NCBI RefSeq assembly: GCF_042654345.1
Contig: NZ_JBHSGB010000014.1
Coordinates: 55,485 to 119,484 of the forward strand
Direction of reading: 5' to 3'
DNA length: 64,000 nt
Source: Pararheinheimera marina
GTDB lineage: Bacteria > Pseudomonadota > Gammaproteobacteria > Enterobacterales > Alteromonadaceae
Of this stretch, positions 16,033-24,690 are shown piece by piece. The notes under the pieces were generated by a model that saw only the letters and a program-made list of their open reading frames with translations, was not told the DNA's origin and searched no databases. Each line of letters starts with the position of its first letter. Position 1 is the first letter of the stretch. The position numbers and the translations under genes are program-made.

Positions 16033-17151
16033 TCAGCACTTTTCCAATACCAGACAACCGACCGAATAACCGGCACCGAATGAGCACAGAATGGCTTTTT
16101 CGCCGGCAGCTATGCCCGTTTTGTTCTGGTGAAAGGCAATAATGGAGCCAGCTGACGCCGTATTGGCGTAAGTGTCCAGCACCAGCGGTGCTTCACCCTC
16201 TTCGGGATCACGACCTAAAATTTTCTTCGCCGCAAACAGGTTCATATTGATATTGGCCTGGTGCAGCCACAGCCGTTTTAACTGCTCAGGCGCCACCTGA
16301 CAGGCATCCATTTCGGCAAGGATCACGTCGGCGACAATAGGCAGCAATTCTTTAAACACCTTACGGCCCTGCTGCTTGAAGAATGGCGCTTCCGGATCCT
16401 GGTCGGCATAACAATGGTCCACATAGCTGACGTCGCAGCGGATATTGTTGGAAAACTCGGTTTTTAACCGCATGCCCAGAATACGGTAGGCCGACTCTGA
16501 GCTGGCGGTTTCTTCGGCTTCGATAATGGTAGCGGTACAGACATCACCGAAAATAAAGTGGCTGTCACGGCTGGTGTAATTCACCTGCGGCGAGGCAAAT
16601 TCCGGGTTCACGATCAGCACGACTTTGGCGGTCCCCCCACGAATGGCATTGACCGCATTGCTGATAGCAAAGGTGGCAGAAGAACAGGCCACATTCATAT
16701 CAAAGGCATAACCTGTACAACCCAGTGCCTGTTGCAGCTCGATAGACAACGCCGGGTACGGCCGCTGCATATTGGAGGCCGCACAGATAATCAGGTCAAT
16801 GTCGGCAGCCGTTTTACCCGCCTGCGCCATGGCTTCGTGGGCAGCAGCAATGGCCATTTCCACCATTTCCGGGTGTTCATCTTCACCACGACGGGCAAAC
16901 ACCGGCTGCATCACGGCCGTGTCCAGAATGCCTTCTTTGTACATCACATGGCGGGATTTAATGCCTGAGGCTTTTTCAATAAATTCGCAGCTGGAATACT
17001 CCAACGCGGCGAGCTCGCCCGCGTCAATCTGGGCTTTAAACTCTTGGTTGTGTAAATCGACATACTGGTTATAGCTGGCGACCAATTCTTCATTGGTGAC
17101 CACCTCTTTCGGGGTAAAACAGCCTGAACCGCTGATCACGACTTGTTTCAT
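16033..17151 (-). CDS. Beta-ketoacyl-ACP synthase III, FabH2 type
   Basis: A 372-residue thiolase-fold condensing enzyme. The active-site cysteine lies in N-V-A-C-S-S-A-T-F, the histidine in L-W-L-H-Q-A-N-I-N-M and the asparagine in T-Y-A-N-T-A-S-A-G-S, giving the Cys-His-Asn triad of KAS III. The N-terminus (S-N/T-E-E-L-V-A-S-Y-N...F-I-E-K-A-S-G-I-K-S-R) and the length resemble Pseudomonas aeruginosa PA3286, which as I recall condenses medium-chain acyl-CoA with malonyl-ACP, diverting beta-oxidation intermediates into synthesis. That specificity is inference. AAGGA precedes the ATG. It is outside any fab cluster, as expected for the FabH2 type. Confidence 0.85.
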   Translation of the reverse strand: MKQVVISGSGCFTPKEVVTNEELVASYNQYVDLHNQEFKAQIDAGELAALEYSSCEFIEKASGIKSRHVMYKEGILDTAVMQPVFARRGEDEHPEMVEMAIAAAHEAMAQAGKTAADIDLIICAASNMQRPYPALSIELQQALGCTGYAFDMNVACSSATFAISNAVNAIRGGTAKVVLIVNPEFASPQVNYTSRDSHFIFGDVCTATIIEAEETASSESAYRILGMRLKTEFSNNIRCDVSYVDHCYADQDPEAPFFKQQGRKVFKELLPIVADVILAEMDACQVAPEQLKRLWLHQANINMNLFAAKKILGRDPEEGEAPLVLDTYANTASAGSIIAFHQNKTGIAAGEKAILCSFGAGYSVGCLVLEKC

Positions 17152-17233
17152 CGTTCTATCCTTCTGTTGCTGTCTCTGGTCTGGACAGCTTAAAAATTGC
17201 GGCTATTGTAGCTTAACTCTCGCAAAAGTTGAG

Positions 17234-18280
17234 CTAACTTTCGCTGTGACCCGCCGCTTTTCGCTTAACAATAACTAAGGTGCTGGCCACTTTGTCCTGA
17301 ATCGCCTGCCGGTTGGGGTCCCATAAAATTTGCAAAAAACCAATTAAGCCAGTGGCTAAACCCGCACCATAACCGCCTTGCCGGCTAAAGGAATTCCATA
17401 AACTCAGTGGCTGGTCATCCAACTGCACCACCTGAATGCCCATCAGCAGTTTGCCGATAGTCTGGCCATGATTCCAGCTAATGTAAAACGTGAAATAGAA
17501 CATAGCCCAGCCAAAACCCACACCAAAATCCGCCAGGATCCCTGTCACCCATTGCAGCAAACTGTGGTTGGACTGCTCCAGCTTTTGCCAGAGGTTTGGC
17601 TCCACATCATCGGCTTTGGGCTGTATTTTGCTGTGGTTTTGATTAGTACCCATCACAGGTTGTGTTAACTGCTGCAGCTGACTGGCCTTCAGCTGTTTTT
17701 GTTGTGATTCGTTCAGATGGCTGGCTTCGATGAGCTCTTCCAGGGTGAGCTTTTTGTCCTCCAGACTCATCTCACTGGCATTTAACTGCTGGCGAAATTC
17801 AGCGAGTTGCTCACTGACACAGTCATAATCACAGTTATCGTTGGCCACTTTGAGCGCCACCCCCGCCATTGGAAGTGCCAGGTCCGTCGGCAGGTTAAGT
17901 TTTTTTACGTCGCCGGAGTCCGGTTTTTGCGGTGAAAAATCAAGGGTAAACGCCAGAGTCAGGGCGACAATACCCACCAGTACCGCCTGTTGAATGCGCT
18001 GTTGCCGCACCCGGTTCCACAGCAAATAGCCCAACAATGGCAACACAAACACCAGGCTGCCTGAACTCAGGGCGCTGATCAGCAAGCCGTCTATGCCGAT
18101 GGCGATACCCCGACGCATAGGTTTGGCAAGTGGTTGACCAATCAGACTGTCCGCCACTTTAAAGGCGTGCGGCGTGACTATTTGGCGAATTTCTTTTTTG
18201 CTGAGCTGATGACCGGTTTCATCAACAAAGGTATCAGGCGCGACCTGGGTAATATCATGGGAAGCATCGGGCGACGTCAT
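17234..18280 (-). CDS. RDD family membrane protein
   Basis: A protein of about 348 residues with an RDD-type membrane domain. An R-R-G-I-A-I-G-I-D-G-L-L-I-S-A-L-S helix pair lies near residues 55-90, and the C-terminal part contains S-W-N-H-G-Q-T-I-G-K-L-L-M-G-I-Q-V and G-L-I-G-F-L-Q-I-L-W-D-P-N-R-Q-A-I-Q-D-K. Between them sits a soluble, glutamine/leucine-rich segment with coiled-coil character (about 150-230). RDD proteins are poorly characterised; some are linked to transport. ATG at 18280 has AAGGA upstream. Function unknown. Confidence 0.75.
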   Translation of the reverse strand: MTSPDASHDITQVAPDTFVDETGHQLSKKEIRQIVTPHAFKVADSLIGQPLAKPMRRGIAIGIDGLLISALSSGSLVFVLPLLGYLLWNRVRQQRIQQAVLVGIVALTLAFTLDFSPQKPDSGDVKKLNLPTDLALPMAGVALKVANDNCDYDCVSEQLAEFRQQLNASEMSLEDKKLTLEELIEASHLNESQQKQLKASQLQQLTQPVMGTNQNHSKIQPKADDVEPNLWQKLEQSNHSLLQWVTGILADFGVGFGWAMFYFTFYISWNHGQTIGKLLMGIQVVQLDDQPLSLWNSFSRQGGYGAGLATGLIGFLQILWDPNRQAIQDKVASTLVIVKRKAAGHSES

Positions 18281-18382
18281 GGCGATTCCTTGCACTTGGA
18301 GAGAAAAATTACTTTAAAGTCAAAAGCCGGTGCGGGCAATAGCGCGGTTGTTTTGTAGGCGCAACCGCCAGCATGCGGCCAT

Positions 18383-19564
18383 TCAGACGTTCGTTTTGCT
18401 CAGCCAGCCCATCACTTGCTGTAAGCCTTGCAACGAAAAATCGGCCATGCGCTGCTGCACTAACTGGCGGATGATGTCAATCGAATGGTAATGACGCCAC
18501 CAGGGCAATGGCTGTGGGTTCAGCCAGGCGTTATGGCTGAAATGCGCCAGCACACGTTTTAACCAAACCTCACCGCTTTCCTGGTTAAAGTGCTCAACAC
18601 TGCCCCCTGGATAAGTGATTTCATAAGGACCCATAGTGGCGTCGCCTACCAACAGCAATTTGTAGTCGCTGCCATAACGATGCAGCAAGTCCATGGTGGA
18701 CAGTTGGTCCTGAGCGCGGCGCTTGGCTGAGCGCCAGACGGTCTCGTACACACAGTTGTGGAAGTAGAAAAACTCCAGATGTTTAAATTCGGTGCGGGCC
18801 GCCAGAAACAGCTGCTCGCATTCATGGATGTAATCATCCATCGAACCACCGATATCAAACAGGATCAACACTTTGACGGCATTGTGCCGCTCGGGCTGAA
18901 ACTTCAGATCCAGCCAACCGGCTTGCTGCGCCGTGGCTTCAATGGTGCCGGCTAAATCCAGTTCGCTGGCGGCGCCGGTACGGGCAAAACGGCGCAGTTG
19001 CCGCAGCGCCAGCTGCAAAGCCCGGTGGTTCAGCTCAGCCTTGTCGTCGAAATCTTTAAACTCGCGTTGGTCCCAGACTTTTACCGCCCGGCGAGCTCCA
19101 CTGCCCTGCTGGCCAAGCCGGATCCCTTCCGGGTGAAAACCATAAGCACCATAGGGCGAGCTGCCACCTGTGCCTATCCATTTATTACCACCGGCATGGC
19201 GTTCGTGCTGCTCCTGCAAACGCTGACGGAATTGTTCCAGCAGTTGCTCCAGCCCGCCCAGGCTTTGCAGCCTCGCTTTGTCTTCAGCCGACAACTGCCG
19301 TAGCAAACCGGGTACCAGCCAGTCATCCGGAATAAGGCTGAGCGGGTCCAGACTGACCAGGCCCTGAAAATAATCAGCAAAAGCCCGGTCAAATTTGTCG
19401 TAGTGGCGCTCATCTTTCACCAGGCAAAGCCGTGACAGACTGTAAAAATCGTCCAGACTGGCGAACACCAGCCCTTGCTGCAATGCCTGCAGCAGGTCCA
19501 GCAACTCGGTCAGGCTGCAGGGCACACCGTAGTGGCGCAGCCGCAGAAAAAACTGCACCAGCAT
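18383..19564 (-). CDS. VWA domain protein, CoxE-like partner of a MoxR ATPase
   Basis: A 393-residue protein with an N-terminal helical region (F-F-L-R-L-R-H-Y-G-V-P-C-S-L-T-E-L-L-D) and a von Willebrand A domain from about residue 230. The MIDAS motif is V-L-I-L-F-D-I-G-G-S-M-D, i.e. D-x-G-x-S with glycine where serine is usual, followed by a conserved F-Y-F-H-N-C-V-Y. Such proteins work with MoxR-type ATPases, often in metal-centre insertion or membrane-complex maturation. Its start overlaps the stop of the ATPase gene, so the pair is coupled. The client is not evident here. Confidence 0.85.
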   Translation of the reverse strand: MLVQFFLRLRHYGVPCSLTELLDLLQALQQGLVFASLDDFYSLSRLCLVKDERHYDKFDRAFADYFQGLVSLDPLSLIPDDWLVPGLLRQLSAEDKARLQSLGGLEQLLEQFRQRLQEQHERHAGGNKWIGTGGSSPYGAYGFHPEGIRLGQQGSGARRAVKVWDQREFKDFDDKAELNHRALQLALRQLRRFARTGAASELDLAGTIEATAQQAGWLDLKFQPERHNAVKVLILFDIGGSMDDYIHECEQLFLAARTEFKHLEFFYFHNCVYETVWRSAKRRAQDQLSTMDLLHRYGSDYKLLLVGDATMGPYEITYPGGSVEHFNQESGEVWLKRVLAHFSHNAWLNPQPLPWWRHYHSIDIIRQLVQQRMADFSLQGLQQVMGWLSKTNV

Positions 19565-20409
19565 CAGCGCTGTTGCCTTTTGGCTAAAAAGGCCAGCTTT
19601 TCCACCAGTTCAACATCCTGCTCGTTTTTCAGCAAGGCGCCATACAAGGGCATCAGGCCGCCCTGATGCTGGCGGTCTTGCAGCACTTCGGCGCCGATAT
19701 CTTCGGCCAGCAACAACTTCAGCCAGTCCAGCAGTTCGGAGGTGGACGGCTTTTTCTTCAGTTGCGACAGCTGGCGCAGTTCAAAGAACACCTCAAGAGC
19801 CGTGGTCAGCAGTTGCTGCTGCAACGAAGGGAAATGCGCCCGCACTATTTGCGTTAAGGTATCGGCGTCCGGAAAACGGATGTAATGGAAAAAGCAGCGC
19901 CGCAAAAAAGCGTCCGGCAGCTCTTTTTCGTTATTAGAGGTAATAATCACCACAGGGCGCTGGCTGGCTTCAATGCGCTGGCCGGTTTCGTACACATCAA
20001 AGGACATCCGGTCCAGCTCGTGCAATAAATCGTTTGGAAATTCAATGTCCGCTTTGTCGATTTCATCAATCAACAGCACAGGCCGGCTTGGCGCGGTAAA
20101 GGCCGTCCAGAGTTTACCTGGTTTAATGTAGTTGCCGATGTCGGCCACCCGCTCACTGCCAAGCTGACCATCCCGCAGCCGCGACACCGCATCGTACTCG
20201 TATAAGCCTTGTTGTGCCTTGCTGGTGGACTTGATTTGCCAACGGATAAGCTCAGTGCCCAATGACAGCGCCAGCTCTTCCGCCAAGCGGGTTTTACCTG
20301 TACCGGGTTCCCCTTTGAGCAATAAAGGTTTTTCCAGTTTAACTGCGGCATTCACAGCCAGTGCCAGTTCATCAGAAAGAATATAATGTTCAGTGCCTTG
20401 GAATTTCAT
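19564..20409 (-). CDS. MoxR/CoxD-type AAA ATPase
   Basis: A 281-residue AAA+ ATPase with Walker A (G-E-P-G-T-G-K-T, about residues 37-44), Walker B (V-L-L-I-D-E-I-D-K-A-D) and sensor 1 (I-I-T-S-N-N-E-K-E-L), followed by an arginine pair (L-R-R-C-F). Its short form and direct coupling to a CoxE-like VWA gene place it in the CoxD/YehL-like branch of MoxR, distinct from the bat-operon MoxR at 50802. Its likely role is chaperone-like remodelling together with the VWA protein. No clear Shine-Dalgarno is visible before the ATG. Confidence 0.87.
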   Translation of the reverse strand: MKFQGTEHYILSDELALAVNAAVKLEKPLLLKGEPGTGKTRLAEELALSLGTELIRWQIKSTSKAQQGLYEYDAVSRLRDGQLGSERVADIGNYIKPGKLWTAFTAPSRPVLLIDEIDKADIEFPNDLLHELDRMSFDVYETGQRIEASQRPVVIITSNNEKELPDAFLRRCFFHYIRFPDADTLTQIVRAHFPSLQQQLLTTALEVFFELRQLSQLKKKPSTSELLDWLKLLLAEDIGAEVLQDRQHQGGLMPLYGALLKNEQDVELVEKLAFLAKRQQR

Positions 20410-20525
20410 TTGTCAGGGTCCGGCCTTTAAAAAGATGGCTATATCTTATAGCAAAACTATTCTTTCGTTTTTAGAAGGCACTAGTATTCTTATAACCAAT
20501 TTGATGCAACAGGAGCTTTTTTAGC

Positions 20526-21494
20526 ATGGCAACTATTTATGAAGACAACTCGTTGTCACTGGGCCGTACCCCACTGGTGAAACTGAAACGAGTGACTGGC
20601 GGCAATGTCTACGCCAAAATTGAAGCCCGTAACCCGAGTTTTTCGGTGAAATGCCGCTTAGGTGCCGCGCTGATTTGGGACGCCGAGAAAAAAGGCCTGT
20701 TGGGCCCAGGCAAAGAGCTGATTGAGCCCACCTCTGGCAATACAGGTATTGCCCTGGCTTTTGTCGCTGCCAGCCGTGGTTACCCGTTAACCCTGACCAT
20801 GCCAGCCACCATGAGCCTGGAGCGTCGCAAGTTGCTCAAAGCCCTGGGTGCCAATCTGGTACTGACCGAAGGGCCAAAAGGCATGAAAGGCGCCATTGAA
20901 AAAGCCAAAGAAATTCAGGCGTCCAACCCGGACAAATACATCCTGTTGCAACAGTTTGAAAACCCGGCCAACCCACAAATTCACTTTGATACCACAGGCC
21001 CAGAGATCTGGAATGACACAGACGGTCAGGTCGATATTTTCGTTGCTGGTGTCGGTACCGGCGGCACCATTACCGGCGTCAGCCGTTATATCAAACAGGA
21101 AAAAAACCACCCGCTGCTGTCAGTCGCGGTAGAACCTGCCGACTCACCGGTGATTAGCCAGGCGCTGGCCGGTGAAGAAATCAAGCCAGGCCCACATAAA
21201 ATTCAGGGCATTGGCGCTGGTTTTATTCCGGGCAACCTGGATTTAAGCCTGATTGATGCGGTGGAAAAAGTCAGTAATGACGACGCCATTGCGATGGCGC
21301 ACCGTCTGATGAAAGAAGAAGGCATTCTGGCTGGTATTTCGTCTGGCGCCGCCGTGGTCGCCGCCAAACGCCTGGCCGAAAAACCAGAAAACGCCGGTAA
21401 AAACATAGTGGTGATCCTGCCAAGTTCGGCAGAACGTTACTTATCCAGCCCACTGTTTGCCGACGTATTTACTGAGCAGGAACTACAGGCTTAA
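20526..21494 (+). CDS. cysK: Cysteine synthase A (O-acetylserine sulfhydrylase)
   Basis: A 322-residue PLP enzyme making L-cysteine from O-acetylserine and sulfide. It aligns along its full length with E. coli CysK by eye (E-D-N-S-L, R-N-P-S-F-S-V-K-C-R with the PLP lysine, E-P-T-S-G-N-T-G-I-A-L, G-V-G-T-G-G-T-I-T-G-V and the T-E-Q-E-L-Q-A tail), including CysK-specific segments, so cysM is less likely. AGGAG lies about 10 nt upstream of the ATG. Monocistronic with its own terminator. CysB control is expected, but I cannot point to a site. Confidence 0.95.
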   Translation: MATIYEDNSLSLGRTPLVKLKRVTGGNVYAKIEARNPSFSVKCRLGAALIWDAEKKGLLGPGKELIEPTSGNTGIALAFVAASRGYPLTLTMPATMSLERRKLLKALGANLVLTEGPKGMKGAIEKAKEIQASNPDKYILLQQFENPANPQIHFDTTGPEIWNDTDGQVDIFVAGVGTGGTITGVSRYIKQEKNHPLLSVAVEPADSPVISQALAGEEIKPGPHKIQGIGAGFIPGNLDLSLIDAVEKVSNDDAIAMAHRLMKEEGILAGISSGAAVVAAKRLAEKPENAGKNIVVILPSSAERYLSSPLFADVFTEQELQA

Positions 21495-21511
21495 TCAGTT
21501 GAAAGCACTCG

Positions 21512-21539
21512 GAAAAAGGCCGGAACTCCGGCCTTTTTC
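21512..21539 (+). terminator. Terminator of cysK
   Basis: AAAAAGGCCGG and CCGGCCTTTTT form an 11-bp stem with a 4-nt loop and T-tract, 18 bp after the stop codon. Confidence 0.85.
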
Positions 21540-21599
21540 TTTACTTTACCGGCAAAAAAAACCACACTAGGCTGTCTTTAAAGCTCAGTGGGTGTGCAG

Positions 21600-22043
21600 A
21601 TGTTCAGATGGATCCTTTTATTCGCAGCCTTGGTGCTGGCAGGCTGTCAGGAAGACAAGCCTAAAGTTAACGCCGACGTCGCCTCCCCCGAATATGCCGC
21701 TGGTGAATTCTTCCACGCGCTGTACACCAGCAAAAACCTGAGCCGGGCCACCAAACTTGCCACCGAAAGCTATGCACGGGTATTAAGCTCGTACGGCAGC
21801 ACCCGCAGCATTACCAACACCCTGTACAACATGAGCTTTGATGAAGTGACCATCAGCATTGACCGCACAGGTAAAAACCTGCGTGAGCAGTATGGCGACG
21901 AAGCCGAAGTCACCCTGTTGTTTGAAGGCAAAGCCAATGGCGGTAAAAAAATAGAGCTGCGGATCGCCCGGATGATTAAGGTAGACGGTAAATGGAAGGT
22001 GGCAGGGGTTAAACCTAACCCCTTCTCCCGCACTGATGTCTGA
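21600..22043 (+). CDS. Small lipoprotein of unknown function
   Basis: A lipoprotein of about 147 residues with a signal sequence ending in the lipobox L-V-L-A-G-C, so Cys becomes the lipidated N-terminus. The mature part resembles DUF4878/NTF2-like lipoproteins: an early S-P-E-Y-A-A-G-E-F-F-H-A-L-Y segment, a central strand-rich region and a C-terminal D-G-K-W-K-V-A-G-V. That family placement is tentative. The aspartate (Q-E-D) is not directly at +2, so outer-membrane sorting is predicted. ATG at 21600 is preferred; GTG codons lie upstream. Confidence 0.75.
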   Translation: MFRWILLFAALVLAGCQEDKPKVNADVASPEYAAGEFFHALYTSKNLSRATKLATESYARVLSSYGSTRSITNTLYNMSFDEVTISIDRTGKNLREQYGDEAEVTLLFEGKANGGKKIELRIARMIKVDGKWKVAGVKPNPFSRTDV

Positions 22044-22058
22044 GATGGGCAGTTAGCC

Positions 22059-22793
22059 CTACTTTTTCTGCAAAAATGAACGCACGGCCTGCTGGCAATC
22101 AGGTCCTGCCAGCAAACGTTCAAATTGCTGCAGTTCCGCCTGGATAGCACCAGCCACAGCCGCAGGCTGACGCATTAAAGCCCTGGATGTTTGCACCGCA
22201 TCGGCTGGCAAGGCCGCCAGCTTCAGCGCTTTGCCAAGCGCATAGTCCAGCAGTTTTGGCGCGTCCACCAACTCATTGACCATGCCCATTTGCAGCGCCT
22301 GCTCTGCAGTCACAGCTTCCGATAACAACAGCATGGCACTGGCCCGCTGTAACCCCACCAGCTTGGGCAATAACAAACTGGACGCAGCTTCCGGGCACAA
22401 GCCTAACTGCGTAAAAGGCAGCTGAAAGCGGCATGGACTGCTGGCGTACACCAGATCGCAATGCAGCAACATGGTGGTACCGATGCCAATCGCAAGACCG
22501 GACACCGCAGCCACCATCGGCTTGGTAAAACTGGCCAGCTTTTGCAAAAACTGCACGGTCGGGTGCTCCGCATTCAGCGCGCCGCCACCGAGAAAATCAA
22601 CCAGATCATTGCCGGCACTAAAGCAGTCGGCGCTGCCCTGGAACAGCACCACCCGCACCTCTGGATCCGCCTGCGCCTGTTCCAGCGCCGACACCAGATC
22701 ACGATACATTTGCTGGCTGAGCGCGTTTTTTTTATCCAGTCTGGCCAGCGTCAGCACCAGCACACCTTGCTGTTGTGTTAGTTCAATCGCCAT
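22059..22793 (-). CDS. Enoyl-CoA hydratase/isomerase family protein
   Basis: A 244-residue crotonase-fold protein. The oxyanion-hole and CoA-binding segments are visible: S-A-G-N-D-L-V-D-F, V-A-A-V-S-G-L-A-I-G-I-G-T-T-M-L-L-H-C-D and L-P-F-T-Q-L-G-L-C-P-E-A-A-S-S. A single acidic residue in the P-E-A region, without the second hydratase glutamate, points to isomerase- or degradation-type activity, but the substrate is unknown. It begins 3 nt after the ggt stop, so the two genes share a transcript. Confidence 0.85.
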   Translation of the reverse strand: MAIELTQQQGVLVLTLARLDKKNALSQQMYRDLVSALEQAQADPEVRVVLFQGSADCFSAGNDLVDFLGGGALNAEHPTVQFLQKLASFTKPMVAAVSGLAIGIGTTMLLHCDLVYASSPCRFQLPFTQLGLCPEAASSLLLPKLVGLQRASAMLLLSEAVTAEQALQMGMVNELVDAPKLLDYALGKALKLAALPADAVQTSRALMRQPAAVAGAIQAELQQFERLLAGPDCQQAVRSFLQKK

Positions 22794-22796
22794 TGC

Positions 22797-24533
22797 TTAC
22801 TCCCCCGCCACAGCGCCTTCACGGCGCGGATCGGCTGCACCTTGCAGCACGGCGCCCTGACGCTCGATGGCATGAATGCCACTGTTTAAGTCACCCAGTT
22901 TTGGCTGATAGCCGAGTTCTTTCAGGGCAGGCACTAACTGTTCCAGCACCGTACCCTGCTCCAACACCAGGCCGTCATTGCGATGGCTGAAGCGGGGTAA
23001 AGCCGCAGCTTGCGCCGGGTCCATGCCCCAATCCAGCACCGCAATCAGGTTCTGCGCGACGTAGTTAATAATACGGCTGCCCCCCGGAGAACCGGTCACA
23101 TATTTCAGCTGACCACTCTGGTCAAACACCATCACAGGGGCCATTGACGAGCGCGGCCTTTTGCCACCCTCCACCCGGTTGGCCACCCAAAAACCATTCA
23201 GGCGGGCGTCGAGCGAGAAATCGGTCAGCTGGTTGTTCAACAGATACCCATTCACCATCAGGCCGGAGCCAAAGGCATTTTCAATGCTGGTGGTCATACT
23301 GACTGCATTGCCCTGGCTGTCGACCACTGACAAATGGCTGGTATTGGCAAACTCAATGGCTTTGCTTGGCACCATAGGCTCAGCACCGACAGGCTGACCG
23401 GCTTCGGCTGGCGCACCTTCAGGCTGCGCCAACAGCGCGGCGCGTTGTTTCAGATAGCCGGCGTCCAGTAAACCAGCAACCGGGACTTTGACAAAATCCG
23501 GATCGCCTGCAAAACGCTCCCTATCAGCAAAAGCCAGCTTGGCCGCCTGGCTGATCAAATGCACAGCGTCTACCGAATTGGGTTTGAGTTTGTCGACCGG
23601 CGTCGCTGCTAACAAACCTAAGATTTGCAGAACGGCCAGACCACCTGAACTTGGAGGTGCCATAGAGCAGACTTTGTACAACCGATAAGGAATACAAATG
23701 GCGTCACGCTGCACCGGCTGATACGCAAGTAAGTCCTGTTCGGTCAGTTTGCCCGGATTCACCGACGCCTGTTGCACTGTATTGACAATCGCTTTGGCGT
23801 TGTCTCCCTGATAAAAAGCAGCGCTGCCTTCTTTAGCAATGCGGCGCAGCAAGGCCGCATAAGCGGGGTTTTTTAAGGTTTGGCCAGCCTGCAACCACTG
23901 ACCAGTCGGTTGAAAATACGCTTTGGTCGGCGCAAAGCCGGTCAGGCCTGGATTCCAGCCAGATGCCAATAAGCCGGCCAGACGCGGGCTGACCACAAAA
24001 CCCTGCTCTGCGGTCTTTATCGCCGCATCAAATAAACTGGCCCAGGGCAATTTGCCGTGCAGCTGATGCGCCAGCTCCAAGGACTTCACTACACCAGGCA
24101 CGCCAACGGATTTGCCGCCGACAAAGGCTTCGCGCCAGGGCAACAGCTTGCCATTCACGCGGAACAAGTCAGGCCCGGCCTGTTGTGGTGCCGTTTCACG
24201 GCCGTCAATGCTGGTCAGTTGTTTGTTGGCGGCATCAAAGTGCAGCATAAATAAACCGCCACCAATACCTGAGCTCTGTGGCTCCACCAGGCCCAACATC
24301 AGCTGCATCGCAATAGCGGCATCCACCGCACTGCCGCCTTTGGCCAGCACCTGACGGCCCGCTTCCACCGCCAGCGGGTTAGCCGCCGTCGCCATATAAT
24401 GCGAGCTGGTTACCAGCGCTTTGTGTTCAATTGAGGTGGTGGCTTCAGGGTCTTGTTGTGTGGCCAGCACTGGCAATGTCAGCACTGAGCTCAGGCACAG
24501 CACCTGAGCCAAATAAGAAATTCTTAACTTCAT
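22797..24533 (-). CDS. ggt: Gamma-glutamyltransferase
   Basis: A periplasmic N-terminal nucleophile hydrolase of 578 residues that cleaves and transfers gamma-glutamyl groups, notably from glutathione. Signal peptide is about residues 1-24 (ending V-L-A). Autocleavage should occur before Thr398 in T-S-H-L-S-V-V-D, giving large and small subunits. Other hallmarks are G-I-G-G-G-L-F-M (large subunit), F-G-S-G-L and G-S-P-G-G-S-R-I-I (small subunit). Co-transcribed with the crotonase gene behind it and divergent from the rhombosortase gene. Confidence 0.94.
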   Translation of the reverse strand: MKLRISYLAQVLCLSSVLTLPVLATQQDPEATTSIEHKALVTSSHYMATAANPLAVEAGRQVLAKGGSAVDAAIAMQLMLGLVEPQSSGIGGGLFMLHFDAANKQLTSIDGRETAPQQAGPDLFRVNGKLLPWREAFVGGKSVGVPGVVKSLELAHQLHGKLPWASLFDAAIKTAEQGFVVSPRLAGLLASGWNPGLTGFAPTKAYFQPTGQWLQAGQTLKNPAYAALLRRIAKEGSAAFYQGDNAKAIVNTVQQASVNPGKLTEQDLLAYQPVQRDAICIPYRLYKVCSMAPPSSGGLAVLQILGLLAATPVDKLKPNSVDAVHLISQAAKLAFADRERFAGDPDFVKVPVAGLLDAGYLKQRAALLAQPEGAPAEAGQPVGAEPMVPSKAIEFANTSHLSVVDSQGNAVSMTTSIENAFGSGLMVNGYLLNNQLTDFSLDARLNGFWVANRVEGGKRPRSSMAPVMVFDQSGQLKYVTGSPGGSRIINYVAQNLIAVLDWGMDPAQAAALPRFSHRNDGLVLEQGTVLEQLVPALKELGYQPKLGDLNSGIHAIERQGAVLQGAADPRREGAVAGE

Positions 24534-24690
24534 GGGTACGACTTCGTTGTGGTTAGACCATTACCTTACCCTGTCACCCAGGTGGTTTCAACGCAGAAAA
24601 CCGCACTCTGCCACACCACAGCATGAAATCACCGCAGACAAAAGGCGTCTGCATGGCATAATGCAGCATCTGAATCGTGCTGGGCCCCTT

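Noticed and set aside
22043..22064. A terminator between the lipoprotein and crotonase genes
   Set aside because: GGGC-AGTTA-GCCC is only a 4-bp stem; the following T-run is offset.
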